A DNA stretch of 64,000 bases, taken from assembly GCA_030649335.1 (NCBI GenBank), contig JAUSLL010000119.1, positions 1 through 64,000 of the forward strand, in the 5' to 3' direction. The notes under the pieces are model-generated. The model saw only the letters and a program-made list of their open reading frames with translations. It ran no database searches and was not told the DNA's origin. The stretch is from Parvibaculum sp. (GTDB taxonomy: Bacteria > Pseudomonadota > Alphaproteobacteria > Parvibaculales > Parvibaculaceae). Of this stretch, positions 1-12,800 are shown one piece after another. The first letter of the stretch is position 1. Each line of letters starts with the position of its first letter. Made by a program: the position numbers and the translations under genes.

Positions 1-1062
1 GAGACCAAGCGAGATGCGACGCTTCACCGGATCGACTTCCAGCACAATCACTTCTACTTCCTGCGTGGTCGAAACTATTTTGCCTGGATGCACGTTCTTC
101 TTCGTCCAGCTCATTTCCGAAACATGGACCAGGCCTTCAACGCCCGGTTCCAGTTCGACGAATGCACCGTAGTCCGTGATGTTGGTGACGCGGCCCGTGA
201 ACTTCGCGCTCATGGGATATTTCTGGGCAACGCCTTCCCATGGATCAGCTTCAAGCTGCTTCATGCCAAGCGAGATACGCTGTGTGTCCTGATTGACTTT
301 GATGACCTGCACTTTGACCGACTGGCCGATGGTGAGGACTTCTGTCGGATGGTTCACACGACGCCATGCGATGTCTGTGACGTGGAGCAGACCGTCAACG
401 CCGCCGAGATCAACGAACGCACCGTAATCGGTGATGTTCTTGACGATGCCTTCCAGCACCTGACCTTCTTTGAGGTTCTCGACGAGTTCCTGACGCTGTT
501 CGGCGCGGGTTTCTTCGAGCACGGCACGACGCGAGACAACGATGTTGCCGCGACGCTTGTCCATTTTCAAAATCTGGAAAGGCTGGGCGATGTTCATCAG
601 CGGTGTGACGTCGCGCACGGGGCGGATGTCGACCTGCGAACCGGGCAAGAAAGCCACGGCGCCGTCGAGGTCGACCGTGAAGCCGCCTTTGACGCGACCG
701 AAGATCTGGCCTTCGACACGTTCCTGCTTTTCGAATGCGACTTCGAGACGGATCCAGCTTTCTTCGCGCTTGGCTTTTTCGCGCGACAGAACAGCTTCAC
801 CAGCCGAGTTTTCGATGCGTTCGAGATAGACTTCAACTTCATCGCCAACAACGAGATTGGCGGGGCGACCGGCGGTCGCAAATTCTTTCAGGGCAACGCG
901 GCCTTCAGTCTTGAGGCCGACGTCGATGATGGCGAGATCATTTTCAATGCCAACAACGATGCCTTTGATGACGGCACCTTCCTGCATGTCGTTCGCGCCA
1001 AACGAGGCTTCGAGCATGGCAGCAAAGTCGTCGCGCGTCGGGTTCAACGCAGCTTCATTCAT
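1..1062 (-). CDS. rpsA: 30S ribosomal protein S1 (partial, C-terminus runs off the window)
   Basis: Reverse-strand translation from ATG at 1062: [56 protein letters not shown]..., with S1 repeats such as [20 protein letters not shown] and [21 protein letters not shown]; next to cmk/aroA. Confidence 0.95.
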   Translation of the reverse strand, partial: MNEAALNPTRDDFAAMLEASFGANDMQEGAVIKGIVVGIENDLAIIDVGLKTEGRVALKEFATAGRPANLVVGDEVEVYLERIENSAGEAVLSREKAKREESWIRLEVAFEKQERVEGQIFGRVKGGFTVDLDGAVAFLPGSQVDIRPVRDVTPLMNIAQPFQILKMDKRRGNIVVSRRAVLEETRAEQRQELVENLKEGQVLEGIVKNITDYGAFVDLGGVDGLLHVTDIAWRRVNHPTEVLTIGQSVKVQVIKVNQDTQRISLGMKQLEADPWEGVAQKYPMSAKFTGRVTNITDYGAFVELEPGVEGLVHVSEMSWTKKNVHPGKIVSTTQEVEVIVLEVDPVKRRISLGL

Positions 1063-1264
1063 AGCCAATGTGTTCAGTCTCCTGATCGTGCTTTTAATCC
1101 GGCCGACGGTTGTATCCGGCGGTCTTCTCTCTAGGTCGTAAAGCGCCCGAGAGCATGTGGATATTGGGCAGAGGTTTGAGGTTTCAAAAAACGGAGAAAC
1201 AAGCCGGAAACAGGCAAAGGCCAATGGCAAAACCCTCAAAGACCGAAAAACGGCTTCAAGTGGC

Positions 1265-3276
<2,012 letters not shown>

Positions 3277-3546
3277 TCACTTCCAATCGGCAGGGGCATC
3301 GGGCAGACAGCGGGTCGCGGGAAAAGTGCCGCGACCGTAAGGGTCGGCGAAGGCCCTCAAAGCGCCGCAAAGAGGCCCGCGCGCGAATAGGTTTTGACAG
3401 GAGCAACCGAACGTGGCAATGGGAAAAACCTTTTGAGTACCTGCGGTCTTTCGGGGAGAGAGCGCGGTGCGACGCGGGGCGCGGCTGAGGCCGCTCCGGC
3501 GGAGAACGACAGACGATTTACGTGACGCGGGAATGACCCGCAGGGA

Positions 3547-3960
3547 GTGCCAAACTTGACGAAACCTGAACTGGGAACCAAGCGCGACTGCCCGAGCTGC
3601 GCCGCCAAGTTTTATGATCTGGGCAAGAACCCTTGTGTTTGCCCCAAGTGCAAACACGAGTTTGTGCCTGATCAGGTGAGCAAGACCAAACGGGCAAAGC
3701 CCGTTGAAAAGCCCAAGGAAAAGGCACCTGTGCGGCCCAAGGCCCGCGCTGTCGATCCTGATGAGGACGGCAATGTGTCCCTCGACGCGATGCGCGACGA
3801 GGAATTGGCGGATGACGCGGAAGAAGATCTGTTGGCTGGCATCGGCGACGATGTCGAAGACGACGATGATGAAGCCGATGACGCCTTCCTGCCCGACGAT
3901 GATGACGAAGATGATGACGTCTCATCGATCGTGCGCGGCGGCGACGACAAAGACGAATAA
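3547..3960 (+). CDS. TIGR02300-like protein: N-terminal zinc-ribbon-like CPSC...CPKC and acidic C-terminus
   Basis: LTKPELGTKRDCPSCAAKFYDLGKNPCVCPKCKHEF; Asp/Glu-rich tail; probable GTG start. Confidence 0.8.
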   Translation: MPNLTKPELGTKRDCPSCAAKFYDLGKNPCVCPKCKHEFVPDQVSKTKRAKPVEKPKEKAPVRPKARAVDPDEDGNVSLDAMRDEELADDAEEDLLAGIGDDVEDDDDEADDAFLPDDDDEDDDVSSIVRGGDDKDE

Positions 3961-4181
3961 GGCGCAAAACGCCTGACCTCATGTGCGGGGCGCGAGCCCC
4001 AGCACATGAGGGTCAAACGGTCGCGGAACTATTTGCGTTTTGAGCAAGATTAAGTCGAAAACCGGCTTTCCCTTTGCCAGATCATGCTCTAAGTTCCGCC
4101 TCCATTGCGCAAGGCGCGCGGACGGTTTTCCGCCACGCCTTTGCCGGATCCGGGAGCCCCAAACTCCCGTTTGATATCAGT

Positions 4182-4500
<319 letters not shown>

Positions 4501-4921
4501 TACCAAAGAGTCACGTGCAAACCGAAGACCTCTTGCGAGAGGCATTTTGTAGTCTGATTGCTCCGCAAACAGTCACGAGACACAGAGAGGTCGGTCATTC
4601 GATTTCAGTTTCTCCCACCAATCAATCACCAGCACCTTCAAGACCGCTTGGCCGATCACAGAAGTCTCCGTCGTTACGGGGACTTGCGGCGCATATGTGA
4701 ATCGCGTTGTCCTAAAATGTCTCTCTGTGGAGGGGCTCTTTACGCATTTCTGGGGTCTGTTCTCTGTGGGCCTCATAACAAGACCGCTCCAGCTTTATTC
4801 GATGCTCAATGATGCACGGCGATGCTGCTACTTTCTGGCCCTTTTGGTCTGGAACTTTGCGGGACGGATGAAGCCCGCGTGGAGCGCGGGCTTGCTGGCG
4901 CAGGCAGATTTGAGTGGACTT

Positions 4922-6577
4922 CTAGATGAACCCGAGCGCTTCTCGCTGTGCATTCCAGTCGGAAGGCAGCTTGGAGATTCTAACGAGCTTTTGGGAAGTG
5001 AGTCCTGAAGGCTCATTGCCGGTGAGTATGGCCTTCGTGATATCGGGCGCCAAAAATGCAAGCCGAATTGTGCGAGCTACCAAGCGCTCATCGATCCCAT
5101 CGCGAGAAGCGATCTCTTTGTAGCTCAGGCCAGTTTTCAGATCTTCGAACCAGCCGTGGGCGCGAGCGATCGCTTTGATAAGGGATGGATCAGCCCGAGG
5201 TCTGTCGCCATCTTTGATCTGTCCGATGATGAGCTTCTTGCCGTTTCCACACCGCTTCAATTGAAACGCCCTTGCAATGATGTGGGGTTGGTCTGTTTGG
5301 AGAGTGGTGGCGAGTTGTGCTTCTGCCGCAGGCACTAGAAGGTCACGCAGCCCATGTTGATTGACCTCTATCGTTATCCGTCTTTCAGCGATTATGATTT
5401 TATTGATGATGCGGACCATTAGGTCTCTGCGTGGTCGAGCCTTAAGGTCGGCGGCGTATTCCAGGGATCGAATACCTACAGCTTGCATCACATTCGGATT
5501 GTCGATGTGAATGATCTCGCAAAGTTCTCTCTGGTGTTGCAGCAGGCCGACTAACTCTGCCGTTACAAACTCGTCGATCTCGTGGGCAGGCAGGGTACGC
5601 GCTGGATGAAGGTAGTAATGCGTTCGAACGCCAGCCGTTTTCGTGTGGCGAGACGAGAACGGTTTCCCGTCTTCATGTGCGAGGAGCCCTGCGAGAAGGC
5701 ATGGTGATTTCGCATTCTTTTTCGTCCGGTGATCAAATCCATTTGCGGCGAGAAGATCCTGAACCTGTGCCCAGACATCAGGGCCGATGATCGCCTGATG
5801 CTGACCTTCATGGACAAGGTCCTTGTGTTTGATGCGGCCGATATAGATCGGGTTCTGCAGCAGGGTGTAGAGCGCGCCGCGCGTAAAATCACCGCCGCCG
5901 CTTGTTTTGCCTTTTTGAGTAGTCCAGCTCTTTGAGAGGAGTTTGCGACGTTTGAGGTCGTGCCGGAGTTTTATGACGGAGCGAACCTCGAGATACGTTT
6001 TGAATACTTCCCGCACCTCATCTGCCTCGGCTTCGTTGATCATCAGTTTGCGATGATCGACGTCATAGCCGAGCGGTGGCCTGCCTCCCATCCACATGCC
6101 CTTCTCTTTCGAAGCTCGGAACTTGTCCCTGATGCGCTCTGCCGTGACCTCACGCTCAAACTGGGCGAAGGAGAGGAGCACGTTGAGAGTGAGGCGTCCC
6201 ATAGAGGTGGTCGTATTGAACGCTTGGGTCACGGATACGAAGGAGACTTTGTGTTTGTCGAATATCTCGACAAGTTTGGCAAAGTCGGCAAGCGACCTCG
6301 TCAGGCGATCGACTTTGTAGACCACAACAATGTCGACTATGCCCTTTTCGATATCCTGCATGAGTGTTTGCATTGCCGGTCGGTCGAGGCTACCGCCGGA
6401 GAAGCCGCCATCATCATAGCGAGCGGGTAGAGCTTCCCAGCCTTCGTGCGTTTGGCTCATGCAATAGGCGGCGCAGGACTCTCGTTGAGCTTCGAGAGAG
6501 TTGAAGTCCTGGTCCAGTCCCTCATCCGTCGATTTGCGCGTGTAAATCGCACAACGAAGTTTGCCAGAGGTCTTCAT
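4922..6577 (-). CDS. Large serine recombinase
   Basis: MKTSGKLRCAIYTRKSTDEGLDQDFNSLEAQRESC..., VVYKVDRLTRSLADFAKLVEIF, FAQFEREVTAERIRDK: resolvase catalytic domain plus recombinase domain. Confidence 0.95.
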   Translation of the reverse strand: MKTSGKLRCAIYTRKSTDEGLDQDFNSLEAQRESCAAYCMSQTHEGWEALPARYDDGGFSGGSLDRPAMQTLMQDIEKGIVDIVVVYKVDRLTRSLADFAKLVEIFDKHKVSFVSVTQAFNTTTSMGRLTLNVLLSFAQFEREVTAERIRDKFRASKEKGMWMGGRPPLGYDVDHRKLMINEAEADEVREVFKTYLEVRSVIKLRHDLKRRKLLSKSWTTQKGKTSGGGDFTRGALYTLLQNPIYIGRIKHKDLVHEGQHQAIIGPDVWAQVQDLLAANGFDHRTKKNAKSPCLLAGLLAHEDGKPFSSRHTKTAGVRTHYYLHPARTLPAHEIDEFVTAELVGLLQHQRELCEIIHIDNPNVMQAVGIRSLEYAADLKARPRRDLMVRIINKIIIAERRITIEVNQHGLRDLLVPAAEAQLATTLQTDQPHIIARAFQLKRCGNGKKLIIGQIKDGDRPRADPSLIKAIARAHGWFEDLKTGLSYKEIASRDGIDERLVARTIRLAFLAPDITKAILTGNEPSGLTSQKLVRISKLPSDWNAQREALGFI

Positions 6578-7020
6578 GCAGCCTCCTTCCGACGCGCGTT
6601 CTTTTTCTTGAGTCCGAAGAAGAGAGGTCCATTCCAGTGTGTGCCTGTGATCTCGCGAGCGATCTCGGAGAGACTTCGCCAGACTCGATTCTCAAAGACA
6701 TATCCCTTGTCGAGGACCTGCACCTGATAGGTCTTGCCACGCCACTCTCGGACAAGCGTTGCACCAGAGTTGATCTTCTGAGTCGGCTGTGAAGCGCCAG
6801 GTTCTTTGCCTGACCGAAGGTCAGTCATCAGAAGGGTAACGTGCTCACGGATCCCTCGATCATGTCCGCCGTGTGTCTTGCTCTGCTGTTGCCATCCGAC
6901 ACCGAGTTCGAGCAACTCGCGCCCCGCGCGCGGTGGTGGAGGGGTGCCGAAGGCGTTGGTCCAGAAGCTACGTAGGCTTGCGATGGTGAGGCCAGCTAAG
7001 TTGAGTCCCGCGTCCGTCAT
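6574..7020 (-). CDS. DUF2924 family protein
   Basis: LVREWRGKTYQVQVLDKGYVFENRVWRSLSEIAREITGTHWNGPLFFGL; 4-bp overlap with the recombinase ORF. Confidence 0.85.
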   Translation of the reverse strand: MTDAGLNLAGLTIASLRSFWTNAFGTPPPPRAGRELLELGVGWQQQSKTHGGHDRGIREHVTLLMTDLRSGKEPGASQPTQKINSGATLVREWRGKTYQVQVLDKGYVFENRVWRSLSEIAREITGTHWNGPLFFGLKKKNARRKEAA

Positions 7021-7289
7021 TGACGGCCACCCTCGGCAGCAACTTTGGAGAGGCGGTAGACCCGGCCACGATTTTCATCGGTTGCGGCGGTGATCGCCAG
7101 CCCATGCCGTTTCCGAAGCGATCCGCTTATTGCTCCTCGTACGGAGTGGGGCTGCCAACCTGTAGCCTTGATGAGATCGTCAAGCGTGGCGCCTTTTGTG
7201 CGTTGCAACAGGCGGATGATCTGTCCGAGCTTGGAATTTGAGGGAATTGTGGTTTGGGCGTTTGAATTGGGTTTTGCACGCGATGCCAT
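7017..7289 (-). CDS. DUF3489 family protein
   Basis: SKLGQIIRLLQRTKGATLDDLIKATGWQPHSVRGAISGSLRKRHGLAI; ATG at 7289 preferred over the 7385 ORF start; overlaps the DUF2924 gene. Confidence 0.8.
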   Translation of the reverse strand: MASRAKPNSNAQTTIPSNSKLGQIIRLLQRTKGATLDDLIKATGWQPHSVRGAISGSLRKRHGLAITAATDENRGRVYRLSKVAAEGGRQ

Positions 7290-7444
7290 GTTTGGGCTCC
7301 ATTTCTGGCGGGCTCCTGCCGACCAGGCGCCCTCACCCCGAAAAGCCCTGGGTCTTATCCCGAAGGGCCTGTGCGGTGTCCGCACAAGGACATGGATGCT
7401 TCCTTTGCCGTGGAAGTCCAGTCTCGTCTCTCTCTTTGTGGAAT

Positions 7445-8469
7445 GTTGCGGCTGGTCAGCGATTTTCTATCGGCTAAACTCGTATCGGATATCGGGACCG
7501 GATCGGGCGCGTTGCGGCTGGTCCGCGATTTTCTATCGGCTAAACTGACGCCGCTCATTCACTTGCCCTCCTGTGGGTTGCGGCTGGTCCGCGATTTTCT
7601 ATCGGCTAAACTGCTCGGCCTGCGCGCGAGCGATCTGTTCATGTTGCGGCTGGTCCGCGATTTTCTATCGGCTAAACTCGGGCCGGTAATCGACCGGCGA
7701 CATCTTGGGTTGCGGCTGGTCCGCGATTTTCTATCGGCTAAACTCAAACTTACGAAGGACTGAACAATGACAGAGTTGCGGCTGGTCCGCGATTTTCTAT
7801 CGGCTAAACTAAGTGCCAGACACACAACTTATCAGGAGACGTTGCGGCTGGTCCGCGATTTTCTATCGGCTAAACTAGCGTGAAATAAAAACGCTATTCC
7901 GACGCAGTTGCGGCTGGTCCGCGATTTTCTATCGGCTAAACTTTACTGATGCTGTCCCATCTTTGCGAATAGTTGCGGCTGGTCCGCGATTTTCTATCGG
8001 CTAAACTTGGCGAATATGAGTGGCTGGTGATGCGTCAGTTGCGGCTGGTCCGCGATTTTCTATCGGCTAAACTCTCTGCTATCAAGGATGCCTTGTGCCC
8101 AAAGTTGCGGCTGGTCCGCGATTTTCTATCGGCTAAACTTGCAGCAACAAGAGTGAGCACTGCGGCGGCGTTGCGGCTGGTCCGCGATTTTCTATCGGCT
8201 AAACTTCAACAACGCAGCGGGATTAGCCCGCCGCAGTTGCGGCTGGTCCGCGATTTTCTATCGGCTAAACTATACATACTGATACATGCTGAGAGACATA
8301 CGTTGCGGCTGGTCCGCGATTTTCTATCGGCTAAACTAAACCCCGGCGCGGGCAACGGATCGGCAACGTTGCGGCTGGTCCGCGATTTTCTATCGGCTAA
8401 ACTGCACAAAGAGGATTGCATTGTGCCTAAGGCGTTGCGGCTGGTCCGCGATTTTCTATCGGCTAAACT
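7445..8469 (+). CRISPR. Type II-C CRISPR array: 16 repeats of 36 bp, 15 spacers (30 bp; spacer 8 is 29 bp)
   Basis: Repeat GTTGCGGCTGGTCCGCGATTTTCTATCGGCTAAACT at 7445, 7511, 7577, 7643, 7709, 7775, 7841, 7907, 7972, 8038, 8104, 8170, 8236, 8302, 8368, 8434; the first repeat differs (GTCAGC instead of GTCCGC). Confidence 0.98.
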
Positions 8470-8543
8470 CGATGTTGTGCCAAGTCTCTGATTTAAAAGG
8501 AGATTTGGCGCAATTTCCTTTCAAAATCCGGTGATTTTGAGAG

Positions 8544-8882
8544 CTATAGCAGCACATATTGCTTCGGATTCTCATTGGCTTTCTCACGCGTTCGCCCGTC
8601 GAAGGATACAATGGTCTCATATTGGCGGTCGGTGAAACAGAGAATTTGGACCAATCCAGTCTTAGGGAGCGATTTTTCGATCCGTCGCGTGTAGGCCTCG
8701 ACCTGCTCTTTGCCACCGCAAAAGCGCATATAGACCGAAAATTGACTCATCCCGAAGCCTTGGTCGAGCAGGTCGTTTCGGAAGCGTGTCGCGCCACGCC
8801 GCTCTTTCTTTGTCCCGACGGGCAAATCGAAGATTACCATCATCCACATCAATCGGTATCCCGTGAGCATGGCTGTCGACAT
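8544..8882 (-). CDS. cas2: CRISPR-associated endonuclease Cas2
   Basis: YRLMWMMVIFDLPVGTKKERRGATRFRNDLLDQGFGMSQFSVYMRF; next to array and cas1. Confidence 0.95.
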   Translation of the reverse strand: MSTAMLTGYRLMWMMVIFDLPVGTKKERRGATRFRNDLLDQGFGMSQFSVYMRFCGGKEQVEAYTRRIEKSLPKTGLVQILCFTDRQYETIVSFDGRTREKANENPKQYVLL

Positions 8883-9809
8883 CTAGCAGTCGAACTGTCC
8901 GCTGATGTTGGGCAGTTCGAGTGGCAGAAGTGTGCGCGGTAATATCAAGGTTGGTTTCCCTGCTTCAAATGACTGGGCAAGCGAATAGGTAAGACGTTCG
9001 GCGCAGGTTGAGACGGGTGTTGTGCCTTGCTCGGTCGCCATATCGAAGGCGAGGACCTCAGCCAGTACAGCTTTGGTTTCGGGTGACACGTCTGTGGCGC
9101 CGGCCGATTGAAGACGAGAGACGGTGTAGTCAACGATGGGGCGAAAGGGCTCCATCAGATCATCGACAAGACACATGGGATTGTTGCGATTGCTGTGATG
9201 CAGCCCGACAGAAGGGTGCAGCCCAGCGGTGGTGACAGCGCGCGCCACGCCAGCGCGCAATACTGTATAGCCATAATTGAGCATGGCATTGACGCCGCCG
9301 GCGTCACGGTCACGACGAAATGTTTCACCCATGAGCAATGGCCAATAGCGTCGGGCCGCCTGAGCTTCGATGTTTTCGGGGTCGCCGGATTTCACTTTGC
9401 GAGCGAGCAGGTCGAAAGCGCCGTCCGGCTTGCCAAGCCTTTCGAGCACCGCGCCCTGCTGTTCAATTTTCGCACGCACGATGACCTGCCATAGCCGTTT
9501 ACGCAGCGGGGCGCCGACTTCCAATTGATGTCTCATGCGCAGGCTCTGCACATGATGCCCATCAAGCGGCCAGAGCCAGGCAATGGGCATATGGTTTGGC
9601 CCGCATAACACAACGCAAGCGCCGCGCTTGGCCAGTTCGACCATTAGATTATTGGAGTAAGTCAAACCGTGCGCGTGGCAAAGCAGCACGCCAATATCAT
9701 CAAGCGGAATGCGGGCCACTTCTGTTCTGTCATGTGAGACAGTAAGAAAGCCGCGCGAAAGGGCCAGATGTCTGTCGTCGCTGGCAATTTCGACGACGCG
9801 GCCGATCAT
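8883..9809 (-). CDS. cas1: CRISPR-associated endonuclease Cas1
   Basis: GRVVEIASDDRHLALSRGFLTV..., GGVNAMLNYGYTVLRAGVARAVTTAGLHPSVGLHHSNRNNPMCLVDDLMEPFRPIVD. Confidence 0.96.
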   Translation of the reverse strand: MIGRVVEIASDDRHLALSRGFLTVSHDRTEVARIPLDDIGVLLCHAHGLTYSNNLMVELAKRGACVVLCGPNHMPIAWLWPLDGHHVQSLRMRHQLEVGAPLRKRLWQVIVRAKIEQQGAVLERLGKPDGAFDLLARKVKSGDPENIEAQAARRYWPLLMGETFRRDRDAGGVNAMLNYGYTVLRAGVARAVTTAGLHPSVGLHHSNRNNPMCLVDDLMEPFRPIVDYTVSRLQSAGATDVSPETKAVLAEVLAFDMATEQGTTPVSTCAERLTYSLAQSFEAGKPTLILPRTLLPLELPNISGQFDC

Positions 9810-12800
9810 GCCGCTCTCGGTCCGACGGGTGTGCGAGGTCCGGGGTCGGTCAATCTGCCGATTTCATCGACACCGACTTTACGGAAGTTCTTTTTTTGTA
9901 GCCCGCTACAACTTTCGGCTAGATATTTCAGTTCCTTATTTCGTACCCGCGCATCGACATTTCCCTCGTTGTGGTCGGCAAGATAGACGTACTCTTTGCC
10001 GCTCTGGGTGCTCATCTTACAGACGCGCACAATCCTTCGTTCGGGACCTTCACCGATGGCCCCCATGTCGTCAATGTGTAGCCGCATCAGTTTTTTTGCG
10101 GCCGGATGAGGGCGGAAATCGGCTGGATTGAATCCCCGCTGGTTGGCATCAAAACGGCGAACGATCACGGTTCTCCAGCCTCCGTCCGGCAAGGCCCAGA
10201 CTTCGGCAAATTCATTACCGTCCGGTTTATATGCCTTGTAGGGTTTTCCAGTCTTGCGATCCTTGATGGCGATGACACCAAGTTCATCGTATATCCTTAC
10301 GCGCCGTACTTTCTGGATGCGCCCGCTGATTTTTACGCCTTGGGTGGCAACCATTTCGGCGAAAGCGACGGCGAGGTTTTGAGGTTTTTTGCGGCTGTCC
10401 GGGTTGTCAGGATTTGTAGTGTCCGGCGGCGCGAGTTTGAAGGCTTCCCATGCTCCGGTGAGGGCCTCGCGCAGAGCTGCATCGCGGATCGCAGGAAGGC
10501 CATTGTCCATGTCTTTGGGCGTGGAAAACTTGGCAAGCGGCACGCGATAGACGACCTGCGTATTGCCCTTTTTGCCCGGCCCGACAATGCCATAGGCCGT
10601 GTCGTTGTGCAGCGCGCCAGTTGTCATGCCCTTTTTGCCCGGTGAACCGTGATCGGTCTTATGGGCCACCGTCAATCGCGCAAGCTGCGCACGCAGGACT
10701 TCGCGATCAAAATCTTCCCACGGATCGGGTATGGCGTCGATCAACCGCTTTCGGTCCGCATTGGCGTTAAGCTGTGAAATTAATTGCAACAACCGTTGAT
10801 CGGTCATGGCGACGACAAAGGCGTCCAGGGCGTGATGGCGGTGATCATCGCGGTTCTTGCGTGGCGGCGCATCCTCTGCGCCTACGCGGTTGTGACCAGG
10901 CAGCAAGGACGACAGGCCCCATTTGCCACGCAGCATGGCGGTAAGCTTGCCGGGAATGGCACGCACCCGCAGGCGACCTTCGTCTTTTTCATTATAGAGG
11001 TGCGCCAGATAGCTTCTTGCAATGCGTGAAAGATATTTTGTCTCGTTGAGCTGCCGGTCGAGGAACCCACGTTCCTCGTTTTCATAACGCTCCATCGCAT
11101 CGGCATGAAAGCGCCAGCGTTTGTTGCCCTCGAGCTTGTCGGTGCGGAACAATATATCGTCATAGACATATTTGCGGGGTCCGATAGTCGGGTCGTTCTG
11201 GAAGGCTTCAAAAGGGGCGCGATCCCGCTTGGCGCGGTTCGCTTCGCGCAGGCAGATCACCTTGTTGGCCATCGAGTCATCAAGCGTTTTTGAGAAGGGC
11301 AGAATGTGCTCGATCTCAGTCGCATCGGAAATCGCCATTTCGAAGGATATGGCATCACCGGTGAACGGGCAGAGATTGACGGTGCCGACTTTTTGCTCCT
11401 CCCAAAGCCGCAGCTTGCGCAAGAGATGGGGTGAGGGGGCAACGCCTGCGGCGCGGATTTTTTCATCGCGCGCGCGGTTGGCGGCCTCGTTCAGACTATT
11501 CTTTTTGCGCGCCTCGTCCTTTTGTTCCTTATTCATTTTGAGATCGCGGGCAAGCTCGACCACGATTTCCTCCGGTCTGCCGTGAACCTCGATGACACGA
11601 TTAACCGTACGGCGGATCTGATTGAGGCCGATATGAACCGTGGGGTTGGCGAGCCGCCCATAATGCCCCACCTCGTCTTCTTTGGGTTTGGAAGGATCGG
11701 CACCGACGCAATGGCGGGTCAGCACTTCGGCATAATAGGGCAGGTGGTCGCGGACTTTATCTGGCCGAAAGTCGGAGTGATGGCCATATTCCGGCACCTC
11801 GGCCACCGCCTCGGCATAGTTGAGACCTTGCCCCTCCATGATTGGCAACAGACGCGCAATCGCTTTTTCGCTGAGGCGCGCATAGCCCTCGGGCATAGCC
11901 TTGGCGGCAAGCTTTTTGGCGGCGGCTTCATTAAGTCCCCATTCGGCCATAGCGATACGCTCAATCTCTTCGGGTTTTTCCGTTTCGATCAGCTTACGCA
12001 CAATCTCGGTGCGGCGTTCGACCGGAAAGTCGAGCCAGCCTTTGCCGAATATATGATCGCTTTTCAGTCTGTCTGACGCCTCCTCGCCCTTGATAGTCGT
12101 CCGGTGGTCATCGAAAAGATTGACGGTCGATCCGGATGGAAGCTTGAGAAACTTCAGCATCTGCTCAAGTTTCAATTCTTTTCTTGTGCGCAAATGGTCG
12201 AGCACCTTGTCGCGCTCGATCATGGTCAGAGGTCGTGCGGGCTGGCCGGGACATTGAACGCGCAGATTGTTCGCCTCCTGCACCATGCGGAATTCCTGTG
12301 TGAGGGGCAGTGCGCGATGGGCGCGTCGCTCACCTTCCTCCATCAGACACCAACCCGGATCAACCGGCTTCAAGGGGCGCTGGAAAAAGATGATATCGCG
12401 TAAGGCATCCCATTGTTCGGGGCTGAGAGTCTGATGCGGCGCTTGCGTCTCATGGATCGCGGCGAATTCGTCTTCGTACATTTGCCGGTCGGGATAAAAA
12501 CCCGCTTCGGGTCGGGCACGCACCATGCGGCCTTTGACGTGTCGCTTGTGGAAATATTCGCCCAGCGTGCGCGCGCCGGTTTTCTCCATCAGCTTGCGAA
12601 GTTCGTTAATCCGTTCCTTGACGACACCTGTCTCCTTGTCTGCGTCACCACCATCAGTTTTGCGATTGCTCTTGAAACCACGACGCTGATTGAGGTGGAA
12701 GAGGGCGCGGCCCAATTCATGCGGCGCAAGCGGACGGTCAATTGCGGCCGCTCGGAGAATATAAGGATCAAGGTTCTCCAGCGCTTTGCGTTCGGCCTCG

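Noticed and set aside
88-1134. 348-aa plus-strand ORF at the start of the window
   Set aside because: Antisense to rpsA; the reverse strand reads as canonical ribosomal protein S1, so this is a GC-rich shadow ORF.
7371-8491. ORFs with repeated LRLVRDFLSAKL (plus) or SLADRKSRTSRN (minus) motifs
   Set aside because: These are translations of the CRISPR repeat array (36-bp repeat plus 30-bp spacer = 66 bp, divisible by 3), not repeat proteins.
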